NCBI RefSeq assembly: GCF_001021065.1
Contig: NZ_CP011546.1
Coordinates: forward strand, 930,001-994,000
DNA: 64,000 nt
Direction of reading: 5' to 3'
Origin: Corynebacterium uterequi
GTDB taxonomy: Bacteria; Actinomycetota; Actinomycetes; Mycobacteriales; Mycobacteriaceae
In this document: one piece after another, positions 43,266 through 51,804 of the stretch
How positions within the stretch are numbered: the first letter of the stretch is position 1
Layout: each line of letters begins with the position of its first letter
The notes under the pieces: generated by a model
Seen by the model: only the letters and a program-made list of their open reading frames with translations
Database searches by the model: none
Told to the model about the DNA's origin: nothing
Made by a program: the position numbers and the translations under genes

Positions 43266-44297
43266 ATGCGCCTTGCAACCTTGACCTCCGGCGGCGACTG
43301 CCCCGGGCTAAATGCAGTGATCCGAAGCATCGTACGAACCGCCAGTTCCGAGTATGGATCAACGGTCGTCGGCTACCAGGACGGATGGGTCGGCTTGCTC
43401 GAGGATCGCCGGGTGGATCTCTACGACGACGAAGAGATCGACCGCATCCTCCTGCGCGGCGGCACCATCCTGGGCACTGGCCGGCTTCACCCGGACAACT
43501 TTAAGGCGGGGATTGACCGCATTAAAGAGAACCTAGCGGACGCGGGCATCGACGCCCTCATCCCGATCGGCGGCGAAGGCACTCTCAAGGGTGCCAAGTT
43601 CCTCTCGGACAACGGCATCCCCGTGGTCGGTGTGCCGAAGACCATTGACAACGACGTCAACGGCACCGACTACACCTTCGGCTTCGACACCGCTGTGTCG
43701 GTGGCGACCGACGCCATCGACCGCCTGCACACCACCGCGGAGTCCCACGACCGCGTCATGATCGTCGAGGTCATGGGGCGCCACGTGGGCTGGATCGCGC
43801 TCCACGCCGGCATGGCCGGCGGCGCCCACTACACCGTCATCCCCGAGGTCCCCTTCGACATCAACGACATCGTCAAGGCGATGCAGCGCCGCTTCCAGAT
43901 GGGCGAGAAGTACGGCATCATCGTCGTCGCCGAAGGCGCCCTACCGAAGGAAGGCACCATGCAGGTCGAGGAAGGCGAGGTGGACCAGTTCGGCCACAAG
44001 ACCTTCACCGGCATGGGCCAGCAGATCGCCAACGAGATCAAGCGCCGCGTCGGCCAGGACGTCCGCACCACGGTGCTCGGGCACATTCAGCGCGGCGGCA
44101 CCCCGACCGCTTATGACCGCGTGCTCGCCACTCGGTACGGTGCCACCGCCGCCATGGCCGCGCACACCGGCCAGTTCGGAACGTGCGTCGCGCTCCACGG
44201 CGAGGACATCTCGGTGATCCCGCTGGAGGAGGCCGTCGGCAAGCTCAAGACCGTGCCGCTGCGGCGTTACGAGCGTGCCCAGGCCATGTTCGGCTAG
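43266..44297 (+). CDS. pfkA: 6-phosphofructokinase
   Basis: Phosphorylates fructose 6-phosphate to the 1,6-bisphosphate in glycolysis; 343 residues. Motifs: [14 protein letters not shown] at the N-terminus, [33 protein letters not shown] (catalytic TIDND) and GRHVGWIAL. The glycine after GGE with lysine in PKTID is the Gly104/Lys124 combination of actinobacterial ATP-dependent (group III) enzymes; pyrophosphate-dependent enzymes carry Asp at the first position. ATG 43266 was chosen; the in-frame start 43206 lies within the preceding gene. Confidence 0.95.
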   Translation: MRLATLTSGGDCPGLNAVIRSIVRTASSEYGSTVVGYQDGWVGLLEDRRVDLYDDEEIDRILLRGGTILGTGRLHPDNFKAGIDRIKENLADAGIDALIPIGGEGTLKGAKFLSDNGIPVVGVPKTIDNDVNGTDYTFGFDTAVSVATDAIDRLHTTAESHDRVMIVEVMGRHVGWIALHAGMAGGAHYTVIPEVPFDINDIVKAMQRRFQMGEKYGIIVVAEGALPKEGTMQVEEGEVDQFGHKTFTGMGQQIANEIKRRVGQDVRTTVLGHIQRGGTPTAYDRVLATRYGATAAMAAHTGQFGTCVALHGEDISVIPLEEAVGKLKTVPLRRYERAQAMFG

Positions 44298-44329
44298 TCT
44301 CTGCCGCGCCGCCTGGCCCGGCGCGGTGA

Positions 44330-44335
44330 TAGCAT
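44330..44335 (+). promoter_or_regulatory. -10 element TAGCAT for the leaderless lipoprotein gene
   Basis: TAGCAT is followed by 7 bases and ATG 44343. Confidence 0.45.
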
Positions 44336-44342
44336 TTCATGC

Positions 44343-44860
44343 ATGACTATCACATTCCGGGCACTCGCTGCCCTTCTCGCCCTGAGCTCGTCAGCGGTGC
44401 TGACCGGCTGCTCTGGGGGGGGCAATGCCGCCCCGACGTCAACCGTTGTCCTGACCACGACAGTTAACCCGGCTCCTAGCGATACCGCCGAGGCGGCGTC
44501 GGGGGCTGCACAGGCTCAGCAAGCAGCCACAACGTTAACGCCGGTCAGATCGGAGGCAATTGCGGTGTCTCCGCCGAGGGTGTGACGATCATAGCAGAGG
44601 CTGCTACGTCCTGCGAGTTTGCCGCGGCTATCTACGACGCGGCGCTGGCGGCAACCTACACTATGTGGAGGCCGGATCCCACGGTGACGTCAATTCCCGT
44701 CGCACATATTTCTGCGTACAGTCCGGTGACCGGGAAGACGTATAGCCTCATGTGCACTCCTGGTAGCGACCGTCAACGGGTCTCCTGCTACCAAGAGAAC
44801 GATCGAAGCGTTGGCGCCTACTTTCCTCGCCCCATGTCGAATCTCATCACCATTCAATAA
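44343..44860 (+). pseudogene. Small lipoprotein gene broken by a frameshift
   Basis: The first part (44343-44585) encodes a lipoprotein signal with lipobox LTGC and a threonine/alanine-rich linker. The frame then ends, but another frame continues what looks like the mature domain: GGNCGVSAEGVTIIAEAATSCEFAAAIYDAAL, ending LITIQ at 44860. This domain, with cysteines after GGN and in TSCEF and later MCTP and SCYQ, resembles small exported corynebacterial lipoproteins. The coherent residues upstream of the GTG at 44582 argue that both pieces belong to one gene, joined by a -1 shift somewhere near 44523-44555. A sequencing error or a truly separate GTGA-coupled second gene is also possible. Confidence 0.6.
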
Positions 44861-44908
44861 TCCCCGTCGTCTCGCCTAGCCTGAAACCGGCGGCCACGGG
44901 CTGTTGTC

Positions 44909-44914
44909 TAGAAT
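44909..44914 (+). promoter_or_regulatory. -10 element TAGAAT for leaderless gatB
   Basis: TAGAAT is followed by 8 bases and the gatB ATG (44923). Confidence 0.5.
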
Positions 44915-44922
44915 GATGAACC

Positions 44923-46428
44923 ATGACTGCCGCTAGCTATGATCTTCTGGATTACGACGAGGTCCTGGAAAAGTACGACCCGGTGATGGGCTTGGAGGTT
45001 CACGTCGAGCTGTCCACCAACTCGAAGATGTTCTCCACGTCGTCGGCCCGGTTCGGCGATGAGCCGAACTCCAACGTCGACCCGACCAGCCTGGGCTTGC
45101 CCGGCGCCCTCCCGGTCGTCAACGCGACCGGCGTCGAATACGCCATCAAGATCGGCCTGGCGCTGAACTGCTCCATCGCTGAATCTTCCCGCTTCGCCCG
45201 CAAGAACTACTTCTATCCGGATCAGCCGAAGAACTACCAGATCTCGCAGTACGACGAGCCCATTGCGTTCGACGGCTACCTCGACGTCGTACTGGAGGAC
45301 GGCACCGAGTGGCGCGTGGAGATCGAACGCGCACACATGGAGGAAGACACCGGCAAGCTCACGCACCTCGGCGGCGTCGACGGCCGCATCCACGGCGCGA
45401 CGGCCTCGCTGGTCGACTGCAACCGCGCCGGCGTGCCCCTCATCGAGATCGTTACCAAGCCCATCGAGGGCGCCGGTGCCCGTGCCCCGGAGGTGGCGAA
45501 GGCCTACGTGGGGGCCCTGCGTGAACTCGTCGCGGCCCTGGGCGTGTCCGACGCCCGCATGGATCAGGGCTCTATGCGCTGCGACGCCAACCTGTCCTTG
45601 CGTCCGATCGGACAGGAGAAGTTCGGCACCCGCACCGAGACGAAGAACATCAACTCGCTGCGCTCCGTCGAGCAGGCCATCCGCTTCGAGATGATGCGGC
45701 AGGCCGCCGTGCTGGAGGAAGGCGGAGAGATCGTCCAGGAGACGCGGCACTACCAGGAGACGGACGGCACTACGTCGAAGGGCCGGCCCAAGGAGACCTC
45801 CGAGGATTACCGTTACTTCAACGACCCGGACCTCCCGCCGGTGATCGCCCCGCGCGAGTGGGTGGAGCAGATTCGGGCCACGCTTCCGGAACTGCCGTGG
45901 CTGCGGCGTGCTCGGATCCAGCAGGAGTGGCAGCTGTCGGATGAGGAGATGCGCGACCTCGTCAATGCCGGGGCGCTCGATCTCATCGTGTCTACGGTCG
46001 AGGCCGGGGCTTCCGCCGACGAGGCCCGCGCCTGGTGGGTCTCTTACCTCGCCGGCAAGGCCAATGAGCAGGGCGTTGAGCTCGGCGAGCTGCCGATCAG
46101 CCCGGAGCAGGTAGCCCGCGTCATTGCGCTGGTGCGGGAGGGCAAGCTCACCACCAAGATGGGGCGCAGCGCGGTCGATGGGGTTCTCGCCGGTGAAGGT
46201 GGCGTCGATGAGGTCGTCGCTAGCAGGGGTCTTGAGGTGGTGCGTGACGACGGTGCCATCGAGGCCGCCGTCGACGAGGCTCTGGCTGCCAACCCCGACA
46301 TCGTGGAGAAGTACCGGGCCGGTAACACCAAGGTCACGGGTGCCATCGTCGGCGCCGTGATGAAGGCAACGCGCGGTAAGGCAGACCCGAAGCAGGTTAA
46401 CCAGCTCATCGCCAAGAAGCTGAGCTAA
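44923..46428 (+). CDS. gatB: Amidotransferase subunit B
   Basis: Kinase and transamidation subunit of GatCAB, 501 residues. It activates Glu-tRNA(Gln) or Asp-tRNA(Asn) and amidates it with ammonia channelled from GatA. The signature [20 protein letters not shown] is near the N-terminus, with [26 protein letters not shown] and the C-terminal YqeY-like helical tail ([23 protein letters not shown]) also present. Uncoupled from gatCA by 6.7 kb, with its own leaderless-type promoter. Confidence 0.96.
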   Translation: MTAASYDLLDYDEVLEKYDPVMGLEVHVELSTNSKMFSTSSARFGDEPNSNVDPTSLGLPGALPVVNATGVEYAIKIGLALNCSIAESSRFARKNYFYPDQPKNYQISQYDEPIAFDGYLDVVLEDGTEWRVEIERAHMEEDTGKLTHLGGVDGRIHGATASLVDCNRAGVPLIEIVTKPIEGAGARAPEVAKAYVGALRELVAALGVSDARMDQGSMRCDANLSLRPIGQEKFGTRTETKNINSLRSVEQAIRFEMMRQAAVLEEGGEIVQETRHYQETDGTTSKGRPKETSEDYRYFNDPDLPPVIAPREWVEQIRATLPELPWLRRARIQQEWQLSDEEMRDLVNAGALDLIVSTVEAGASADEARAWWVSYLAGKANEQGVELGELPISPEQVARVIALVREGKLTTKMGRSAVDGVLAGEGGVDEVVASRGLEVVRDDGAIEAAVDEALAANPDIVEKYRAGNTKVTGAIVGAVMKATRGKADPKQVNQLIAKKLS

Positions 46429-46451
46429 CTGACGCTGGTCACGGGCACTGG

Positions 46452-46457
46452 CATAAT
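46452..46457 (+). promoter_or_regulatory. -10 element CATAAT for the aldo/keto reductase gene
   Basis: CATAAT is followed by 7 bases and ATG 46465, which argues for a leaderless start at that ATG rather than at ATG 46456 inside the hexamer. Confidence 0.45.
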
Positions 46458-46464
46458 GGCGACT

Positions 46465-47550
46465 ATGAGCTACACCATTGAGCCTTTGCCTGTGTACACC
46501 CCGTCTCCTGAGCGTTACGCCGATATGTCCTATCGGCGGGTGGGGCGATCCGGACTGAAGCTGCCTCCAATATCCCTCGGGCTCTGGCATAACTTCGGCG
46601 ACGATCGCCCCCTAGCCACCCAGAAAGAGATCATCCGTCGCGCCTTCGACCGCGGTGTCACCCACTTCGACCTTGCCAACAACTACGGGCCTACGCCGGG
46701 CGCGGCCGAGAAGAACTTCGGCCGGATCCTCCGCGAGGACTTCCACGGCTATCGCGACGAGATGGTCATCTCTACCAAGGCGGGATGGAACATGTGGGCC
46801 GGCCCGTATGGTTTTGGCGGCTCGCGGAAATACCTGATGAGTTCGCTGGACCAGTCCCTGGAGCGTCTCGGGGTGGACTATGTGGACATCTTCTACCACC
46901 ACCGGCCCGATCCGGACACTCCACTGGAGGAGACCCTCTACGCTCTGCGCGACATCGTCGCCAGCGGCAAAGCCCTCTACGTGGGCATTTCCTCCTACGG
47001 CCCGGAGCTGACCGGGGAAGCCGCGGACATAATGGCCGAGGAGGGATGCCCGCTGCTTATCCACCAGCCGAGCTACTCGCTGGTTAACCGGTGGATCGAA
47101 CAGCCGGGGGAGGACGGCACGAGTGTGCTCGACGAGTGTGCCGAACACGGCCTGGGTGTAATCGCCTTCTCCCCGCTGGCACAAGGCCTGCTCACAGACC
47201 GCTACCTTGACGGCATCCCGGAAGATTCCCGGGCGGGTATCGGGAAGATGAATAATGATTTCCTCAATGAGGACAACGTGGCGATGGCGCGGCGTCTCAA
47301 CGAGGTGGCCCAGCGCCGGGGACAGACGTTGGCCCAACTCGCTCTCGCCTGGGTGCTGCGCGACCAGGGAGCCAATACGGTGACGTCCACGGTGATCGGT
47401 GCGTCGAGCGTGGCTCAACTGGACTCCAACCTTGATGCCCTCGGCAACCTGGATTTCAGCGCCGAGGAGCTGGCGGAGATCGACGCCATCGCCCACGACG
47501 CCGGCATCAACCAGTGGGCGGGCGCGACCGAGTCGAAGCGTCGTGGCTAA
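46465..47550 (+). CDS. Aldo/keto reductase, YghZ/GpR-like
   Basis: NADPH-dependent reductase of 361 residues, close to E. coli YghZ (L-glyceraldehyde 3-phosphate and methylglyoxal reduction). Features are FDLANNYGPTPGAAEKNFG (catalytic Tyr and Asp), STKAGWNMWAGPYGFGGSRKYL (catalytic Lys), YHHRPD and the NADP-binding C-terminus SSVAQLDSNLDAL. ATG 46465 is favoured because a CATAAT hexamer places transcription start there; ATG 46456 would add three residues. It shares four bases with the convergent MarR-type gene. Confidence 0.88.
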   Translation: MSYTIEPLPVYTPSPERYADMSYRRVGRSGLKLPPISLGLWHNFGDDRPLATQKEIIRRAFDRGVTHFDLANNYGPTPGAAEKNFGRILREDFHGYRDEMVISTKAGWNMWAGPYGFGGSRKYLMSSLDQSLERLGVDYVDIFYHHRPDPDTPLEETLYALRDIVASGKALYVGISSYGPELTGEAADIMAEEGCPLLIHQPSYSLVNRWIEQPGEDGTSVLDECAEHGLGVIAFSPLAQGLLTDRYLDGIPEDSRAGIGKMNNDFLNEDNVAMARRLNEVAQRRGQTLAQLALAWVLRDQGANTVTSTVIGASSVAQLDSNLDALGNLDFSAEELAEIDAIAHDAGINQWAGATESKRRG

Positions 47551-48023
47551 GCGCGAGGCATCTGGGGTTGATCGAGCCGGCTAAGAATCTTGGCGAGGAT
47601 CCGCCCCAGCGCTCGTGTTTCCGCTTCGTCTAACTGATCGAAGACGAGGGAAAGGACCTGCTCGACGTGCCCGGGCGCGGCGGAGGAGATGAAGGCACGG
47701 CCCGCGTCGGTGAGGCAAGCAATGTTAGTGCGACGGTCCGTCGACGAGGTTCGGCGCACCGCCCACCCGCGGGATTCAAGTCGATTAAGGACATGGGAGA
47801 GCCTCGACGGTGTCATATCGGCGACGGCGGCGAGTTCGCTCATCGTCAATTCCTCGTTGGCGGCCATGGATAGCTGCGCGAGAGTGAAGTAATCGTAAAG
47901 ATTGACACCCTCATCGCGCTTGAGTTGCTCGTCCAGCCGCTTCGGCAGTAGCTCGGTAACGGACCACAAGCCAAGCCACGTCGACGTCTGCTCCGGGGTA
48001 AGCCAGCGGGGGGAAGTGCTCAT
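47547..48023 (-). CDS. MarR-family transcriptional regulator
   Basis: A 158-residue winged-helix regulator. The HTH region LTMSELAAVADMTPSRLSHVLNRLESRGWAVRRTSSTDRRTNIACLT (recognition helix then wing) is typical of MarR proteins, which usually repress genes for efflux or stress functions and respond to phenolic ligands. The LysE-type exporter gene starts upstream on the same strand and ends 19 bases before it, so the two may be cotranscribed, but a TAACCT hexamer 6 bases before the ATG hints at an own leaderless transcript. Confidence 0.85.
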   Translation of the reverse strand: MSTSPRWLTPEQTSTWLGLWSVTELLPKRLDEQLKRDEGVNLYDYFTLAQLSMAANEELTMSELAAVADMTPSRLSHVLNRLESRGWAVRRTSSTDRRTNIACLTDAGRAFISSAAPGHVEQVLSLVFDQLDEAETRALGRILAKILSRLDQPQMPRA

Positions 48024-48042
48024 GGGAAAAGGTTACCGTGGC

Positions 48043-48657
48043 CTACATCAGCGCCACGCGCACGGCAAGGACGAGGAGCATGACCGCGATGACTCCTTTA
48101 AGCACCCGCCACACCGACGGCTTGCTCAGTGGTCCGGACAGCGCAGCCGCCCCATAGCCGAGGAGTGGGAACCAGAGCGCGCTGGCGATCATCGCCCCAA
48201 TCAGGAAATACCAACGCTGCGGCAGAGGATATTGGTTGGCGATAGAGCCGGCGATGACGAGGGTGTCAAGGAATGCTGCCGGGTTGAGGAAGGTGACGGC
48301 GAGGATCGTGCGCACCGGCCCGACCCATCCGCGGGCGGCGTCGCGCAGCTCCTGGGCGGCGTCGAGGGCCGCAGATTTGGGCCACAACGCTTCCCGCACG
48401 GACTGCGCAGCCAGCGCTAGTAGGAAGAACACGCCGAGCCAGCGCAGGACCTCCAAGGCCCAGGGGAAAGCGAGAACGAGACCGCTGACCCCCAGGGTGC
48501 CGGCGACGTAGAGCACGACGTCCCCGAGGATGCACGTGATGACGATGATGCCCACCGAGCGTCGCCGAATCCCGTAGTTGATGACCATGAGGTTCTGCGG
48601 CCCGATAGCCACGATGAGCGATGCGCCCAGCATCAAACCGGCGAGTAGGACCTTCAC
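48043..48657 (-). CDS. LysE/ArgO-type amino acid exporter
   Basis: A 204-residue membrane protein with six hydrophobic helices. The LysE signature IVAIGPQNLMVINYGIRR is near residue 18 and TFLNPAAFLDTLVI is near 120, matching ArgO/LysE exporters of basic amino acids. It resembles the C. glutamicum lysE family, but no LysG regulator is adjacent; a MarR-type gene follows instead. Start is GTG 48657, with a TAGTCT hexamer 7 bases upstream. Confidence 0.85.
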   Translation of the reverse strand: MKVLLAGLMLGASLIVAIGPQNLMVINYGIRRRSVGIIVITCILGDVVLYVAGTLGVSGLVLAFPWALEVLRWLGVFFLLALAAQSVREALWPKSAALDAAQELRDAARGWVGPVRTILAVTFLNPAAFLDTLVIAGSIANQYPLPQRWYFLIGAMIASALWFPLLGYGAAALSGPLSKPSVWRVLKGVIAVMLLVLAVRVALM

Positions 48658-48664
48658 GCCGGCC

Positions 48665-48670
48665 AGACTA
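48665..48670 (-). promoter_or_regulatory. -10 element TAGTCT for the leaderless LysE-type gene
   Basis: On the minus strand TAGTCT is followed by 7 bases and the GTG at 48657. Confidence 0.45.
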
Positions 48671-48678
48671 CCCCCGTG

Positions 48679-49752
48679 CTACTTCTGGAAGTCCTGCGGG
48701 TGCTTCACTTTGTCCGTCTCCGGTACGGGGCCGGGCAGAGTGACGCCCTCAGCGAAGGGGGAGCCGCCGAGGCGGTCGCGGTCGTGCGGCGTGGCCAGGT
48801 CGCTGAGATCGGGGCCGACGGGGACGATGCGCGTCGGGTTCACGTCGGAGTGCGTGTAGTAGTAGTGTTCCTTGATCTCCTGGAAGTCGGTCGTGTCGCC
48901 GAAGCCCGGGATCTGGAAGAGTTCCTTGAGGTAATTGTGCAGATTGGGCATCTGGGAGATGCGATTGCGGGAGCACTTGAAGTGACCAACGTAGACCGCA
49001 TCGAAGCGCACAAGCGTCGGGTAGAGGTAGATGTCCGCTAGGGTGAGATGATCGCCAACGAGGTAGCGGTGGGTGGACAGGTGATCTTCCAACCAGTCAA
49101 GCGCCTTCCACAGGCGGTGGTAGGCGGACTCGTAGGCCTCCTGGGAACCAGCGAAGCCACACCGGTAGACGCCATTGTTGACCTCCTTGAACAACCAGGC
49201 GCCGAGGGTGTCGATCTCCTCGCGCAGGGCCTCCGGATAGAGATCGGGGGCGCCCTCGCGGTGGTGTTCGCTCCACTGCGTTTGGAAGTCGATGGGAATC
49301 GTGGGGAAGTTGTTGGTGACCACCTTGGCGGTCTCCACTTCGACGATAGCCGGCACCGTGATGCCCTTCGGGTAGTCGGGGAAGCGGTTGAAGTACGCCT
49401 CCTGAAGCCGGTGGATTCCGGTAACCGGGTCCTTCTCATCGGGGTCAAGGTCGAACACCCACGAGCGCCAGTCATGCGTCGGACCGGCGAGGCCGAGGGA
49501 GATCACGTCCTCCAGACCAAGGAGTCGGCGGGTGATGATGGTGCGGTGCGCCCACGGGCAGGCGCGGGCACCAAGGAGTCGGTAACGCCCGGCTTCGACG
49601 GGCCAGTGGAAGGTACCGTCCTCCTGGGCCTGGGGTGAGCTGCCCGGTTCGACGTCGGACACGATGCGGTCGGTGATGTAGCTGGTGTCGCGGACGAATT
49701 CGCCGTCCGGGGAGGCGTTCTTTGCGTCGCCGTCCCAATCCTTCTTGGTCAT
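48679..49752 (-). CDS. Glutathionyl-hydroquinone-reductase-like (Xi-class GST fold) protein
   Basis: A 357-residue protein of the YqjG/Xi-class glutathione transferase family. The catalytic cysteine lies in RACPWAHRTII (about residue 63), followed by VVTNNFPTIPIDF in the thiol-binding region and a helical C-terminal domain (HLTLADIYLYPTLVRFDAVYVGHFK). Corynebacteria use mycothiol instead of glutathione, so this is probably a mycothiolyl-hydroquinone reductase or related enzyme. AAGGAG lies before the ATG. Reaction and thiol are inferred from family and organism. Confidence 0.85.
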   Translation of the reverse strand: MTKKDWDGDAKNASPDGEFVRDTSYITDRIVSDVEPGSSPQAQEDGTFHWPVEAGRYRLLGARACPWAHRTIITRRLLGLEDVISLGLAGPTHDWRSWVFDLDPDEKDPVTGIHRLQEAYFNRFPDYPKGITVPAIVEVETAKVVTNNFPTIPIDFQTQWSEHHREGAPDLYPEALREEIDTLGAWLFKEVNNGVYRCGFAGSQEAYESAYHRLWKALDWLEDHLSTHRYLVGDHLTLADIYLYPTLVRFDAVYVGHFKCSRNRISQMPNLHNYLKELFQIPGFGDTTDFQEIKEHYYYTHSDVNPTRIVPVGPDLSDLATPHDRDRLGGSPFAEGVTLPGPVPETDKVKHPQDFQK

Positions 49753-49860
49753 GAGGTCTCCTTAGCCGGTATTGTTTATACGTCAACAAGCTTAGGTGAT
49801 GGGTATTCGAACGTCAACCATCGTTGGTGTCAGGGTACCGGCCTATGATTTCGAGGCGTT

Positions 49861-50577
49861 ATGAAGAAAAGCTGTGTTGCCCTCGTTGCACTGTGTTGCC
49901 TCCTTGCCGCCTGCGTGGCTCCGAACACCTTAAAACTGCCGGATTTTGAGCTGCCAAGTCTTGCCGTGCCGGATCTTGAGCTGCCAGAGGTTGGCGGGCA
50001 CGCGCAGTTGCTGGCGGAGTTGCGCGTGCAGCCGGACGCCTGGGCCGAAGGCTATGACCGCGATCTCTTCGGTCAGCGCTGGAGCGACGATGTGCGTGTG
50101 GCTGGCGGGCACAATGGCTGCGACACGCGCAACGATATCCTCCGTCGAGATCTGAACCCGGCGCATGTGCGGCCCGGGACCTATGGCTGCCTCGTGGAGT
50201 GGGGAACGTTGGCTGATCCCTACACGGGCGCCATTATCGACTTCGAGCGCGGTGACGGCCAGGTAGAGATTGATCACGTCGTGCCGCTGGCCGACGCGTG
50301 GGCGAAGGGGGCATCGCAGTGGGATGAGCTGACCCGACGCGACTTCGCCAACGATCCCCGCAACCTCCTCGCGGTAAGTGCGGAGGCGAACCGCTCGAAG
50401 AGCGCGTCCGATGCGGCCGAGTGGCAGCCTCCCCATGCTGATTTCGCCTGTCGTTATGCGCAGCTTCAGGTTGAGGTCAAGCATGCCTACGGTCTCGCCG
50501 TCACTCCGGGGGAACTTGCAGCACTGACGCGCGGCCTCGCCAGCTGCCTGGCCCCGGGTGATCCCGCTACGCTGTGA
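49861..50577 (+). CDS. Secreted lipoprotein with DUF1524-type HNH nuclease domain
   Basis: A 238-residue lipoprotein: signal peptide ending in LLAAC (Cys19), then a short pseudo-repeat of LPDFELPSLAVPDLELPEV, and a nuclease-like domain with IDHVVPLADAWAKGASQW, followed by RDFANDPRNLLAVSAEANRSK. The D-H...N...N-K pattern matches the His-Me finger of DUF1524/secreted HNH proteins common in actinobacteria, which may degrade extracellular DNA. Cysteines at CDTRNDILRRD and YGCLVEWG could form a disulfide. A TATGAT hexamer lies 11 bases before the ATG, so the leader would be only a few bases long. Confidence 0.82.
   Translation: MKKSCVALVALCCLLAACVAPNTLKLPDFELPSLAVPDLELPEVGGHAQLLAELRVQPDAWAEGYDRDLFGQRWSDDVRVAGGHNGCDTRNDILRRDLNPAHVRPGTYGCLVEWGTLADPYTGAIIDFERGDGQVEIDHVVPLADAWAKGASQWDELTRRDFANDPRNLLAVSAEANRSKSASDAAEWQPPHADFACRYAQLQVEVKHAYGLAVTPGELAALTRGLASCLAPGDPATL
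50568..50573 (+). promoter_or_regulatory. -10 element TACGCT for the leaderless DoxX-type gene
   Basis: TACGCT, inside the end of the HNH lipoprotein gene, is followed by 7 bases and ATG 50581. Confidence 0.45.
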
Positions 50578-50580
50578 CCT

Positions 50581-51351
50581 ATGAGTGAGAACCCGCAGCG
50601 CCCGGATCGGGCTGACGACCTCGGACCCATCGTGCCCACCTATGACGAAACCTCGACGAGAATCTACGACCGGGTCGGCCGGGCCGCTCCGCAGGAGATC
50701 AAGCCCACCGACGCCGCCGAGGCCGAGACGACGGTGTTCGCGGCGCCCACCTACGTCCTCGACGATCCCATCGAGGCCGAGCCGGCGCAGCTCGATCGCT
50801 ACGAAGCGCGGGACAGCCGCGAGGACGGCGCCGACGCTCGGCGCGGGACGATCGACTTCGGCTTGCTCTTGCTGCGTGTGCTCCTGGGAGGCTGGCTCGT
50901 CCTGGCGGCCCTGACTACCTTTTTCCGGCTTGACGGCGGCCAGGGCTTGCAAGGGCTGGAGGAGGAATTGTCCTTCCTGCCGGCGGCGCACATCATGGCT
51001 ATCGCGGTGCCGACCACTCAGCTCGCCGCAGGGCTCTTCCTCATCTTTGGGCTGCTCACCCCGGTGGCCGCAGCTCTGGCACTTGTCGTTAACGCCGTCT
51101 ATGGCGCCATCCAGGTGCTGTCTATAGGGGAGTGGCACAATCCGCTGGCCATGGGCGAGGCTTCCTTATTCTGGTTCGCCATGGTGGGGCTTTCCGTGGT
51201 GGTGCTCTTCACGGGCCCCGGGCTGTATTCGCTCGATTTCGGGCGTGGCTGGGCCCGGCGCCCGCTCGCTTCGTCGTGGGTGTTCTTCTTTATCGCAGCC
51301 GTGATTATTGGTCTGGCGTACTGGTTCGGGGCGCGGCCACTGGCGGTCTAA
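50581..51351 (+). CDS. DoxX-family membrane protein with acidic N-terminal extension
   Basis: A 256-residue protein. The first about 95 residues are hydrophilic, acidic and probably disordered (DDLGPIVPTYDETSTRIYDR...). Then come four membrane helices of the DoxX family: FGLLLLRVLLGGWLVLAAL, IMAIAVPTTQLAAGLFLIFG, VAAALALVVNAVYGAI and MVGLSVVVLFTGPG. A fifth hydrophobic stretch is at the C-terminus. DoxX relatives act in quinone-linked thiosulfate oxidation or in redox complexes (mycobacterial DoxX with SodA and SseA), but the role here is open. Confidence 0.78.
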   Translation: MSENPQRPDRADDLGPIVPTYDETSTRIYDRVGRAAPQEIKPTDAAEAETTVFAAPTYVLDDPIEAEPAQLDRYEARDSREDGADARRGTIDFGLLLLRVLLGGWLVLAALTTFFRLDGGQGLQGLEEELSFLPAAHIMAIAVPTTQLAAGLFLIFGLLTPVAAALALVVNAVYGAIQVLSIGEWHNPLAMGEASLFWFAMVGLSVVVLFTGPGLYSLDFGRGWARRPLASSWVFFFIAAVIIGLAYWFGARPLAV

Positions 51352-51354
51352 CCC

Positions 51355-51383
51355 TTGCTTTCCATTTTGGAAAGTATTAAAGT
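51355..51383 (+). promoter_or_regulatory. Promoter with a palindromic operator in its spacer
   Basis: TTGCTT (51355-51360) and TAAAGT (51378-51383) are 17 bases apart, and TAAAGT is 7 bases before GTG 51391. The palindrome CTTTCCA-TTT-TGGAAAG (51358-51374) fills the spacer and part of the -35. A further half site TGGAAAG lies at 51392-51398. A good candidate for autoregulation by the winged-helix protein of the same operon. Confidence 0.55.
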
Positions 51384-51390
51384 TGCCAGT

Positions 51391-51804
51391 GTGGAAAGCA
51401 AGGATGCTCGGCAGATACTAGCGGAGCTCGATGAGCTCACGGAACAGTCACAACAGCGAAGCTTTGAAGCCCTACTGCTATCGGCCATGGTCGCCATATC
51501 GGCCTTCAGTGCGGTGCTGTGGCGGGAGCAGACGCCCGTGCTGCTCGCCATCTTCGGAGCGTGCGTCGTCCTGGCGATCGCTTGCGGGATCGCCTCCCGG
51601 AAGCGGGGAGTGAGAGCCTCCACTCGGCAACCGGTGCGCCCCGACCCCGCCCTGAACTTTGGGTCCGTCATCCCCCTCATCGCGGCGTACGCCGTGTGGT
51701 GGCTGGCGCCGCTGTGGCCAGCCACGTGGTGGGCAGGCCTAGCCTGGGCCGCGCTCGGCGGCGGAGCCTGCTACCTGCTGTCCCGAAAGGCCTACCGTGG
51801 CTGA
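51391..51804 (+). CDS. Small four-helix membrane protein, unrecognised
   Basis: A 137-residue protein with a charged N-terminus (VESKDARQILAELDELTEQ, probably an amphipathic helix) and four hydrophobic segments at about residues 28-48, 53-73, 95-113 and 116-130. No family was recognised. GTG 51391 is preferred over the upstream TTG 51355, because that TTG is likely part of the -35 element and the GTG is at leaderless distance from TAAAGT. It overlaps the winged-helix gene by eight bases, indicating joint expression. Confidence 0.65.
   Translation: MESKDARQILAELDELTEQSQQRSFEALLLSAMVAISAFSAVLWREQTPVLLAIFGACVVLAIACGIASRKRGVRASTRQPVRPDPALNFGSVIPLIAAYAVWWLAPLWPATWWAGLAWAALGGGACYLLSRKAYRG

Noticed and set aside
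44582..44860. Separate second gene after the lipoprotein signal
   Set aside because: Kept as one frameshifted gene because coherent coding extends upstream of the only start; the separate-gene reading is mentioned as an alternative.
44908..46590. 560-codon minus-strand open frame across gatB
   Set aside because: Antisense to an unmistakable gatB; composition typical of reverse-strand shadows.
49770..49795. TGTT-N8-AACA repeat in front of the glutathionyl-hydroquinone-reductase-like gene as an operator
   Set aside because: Arms are only four bases and the interior is not symmetrical; easily due to chance.
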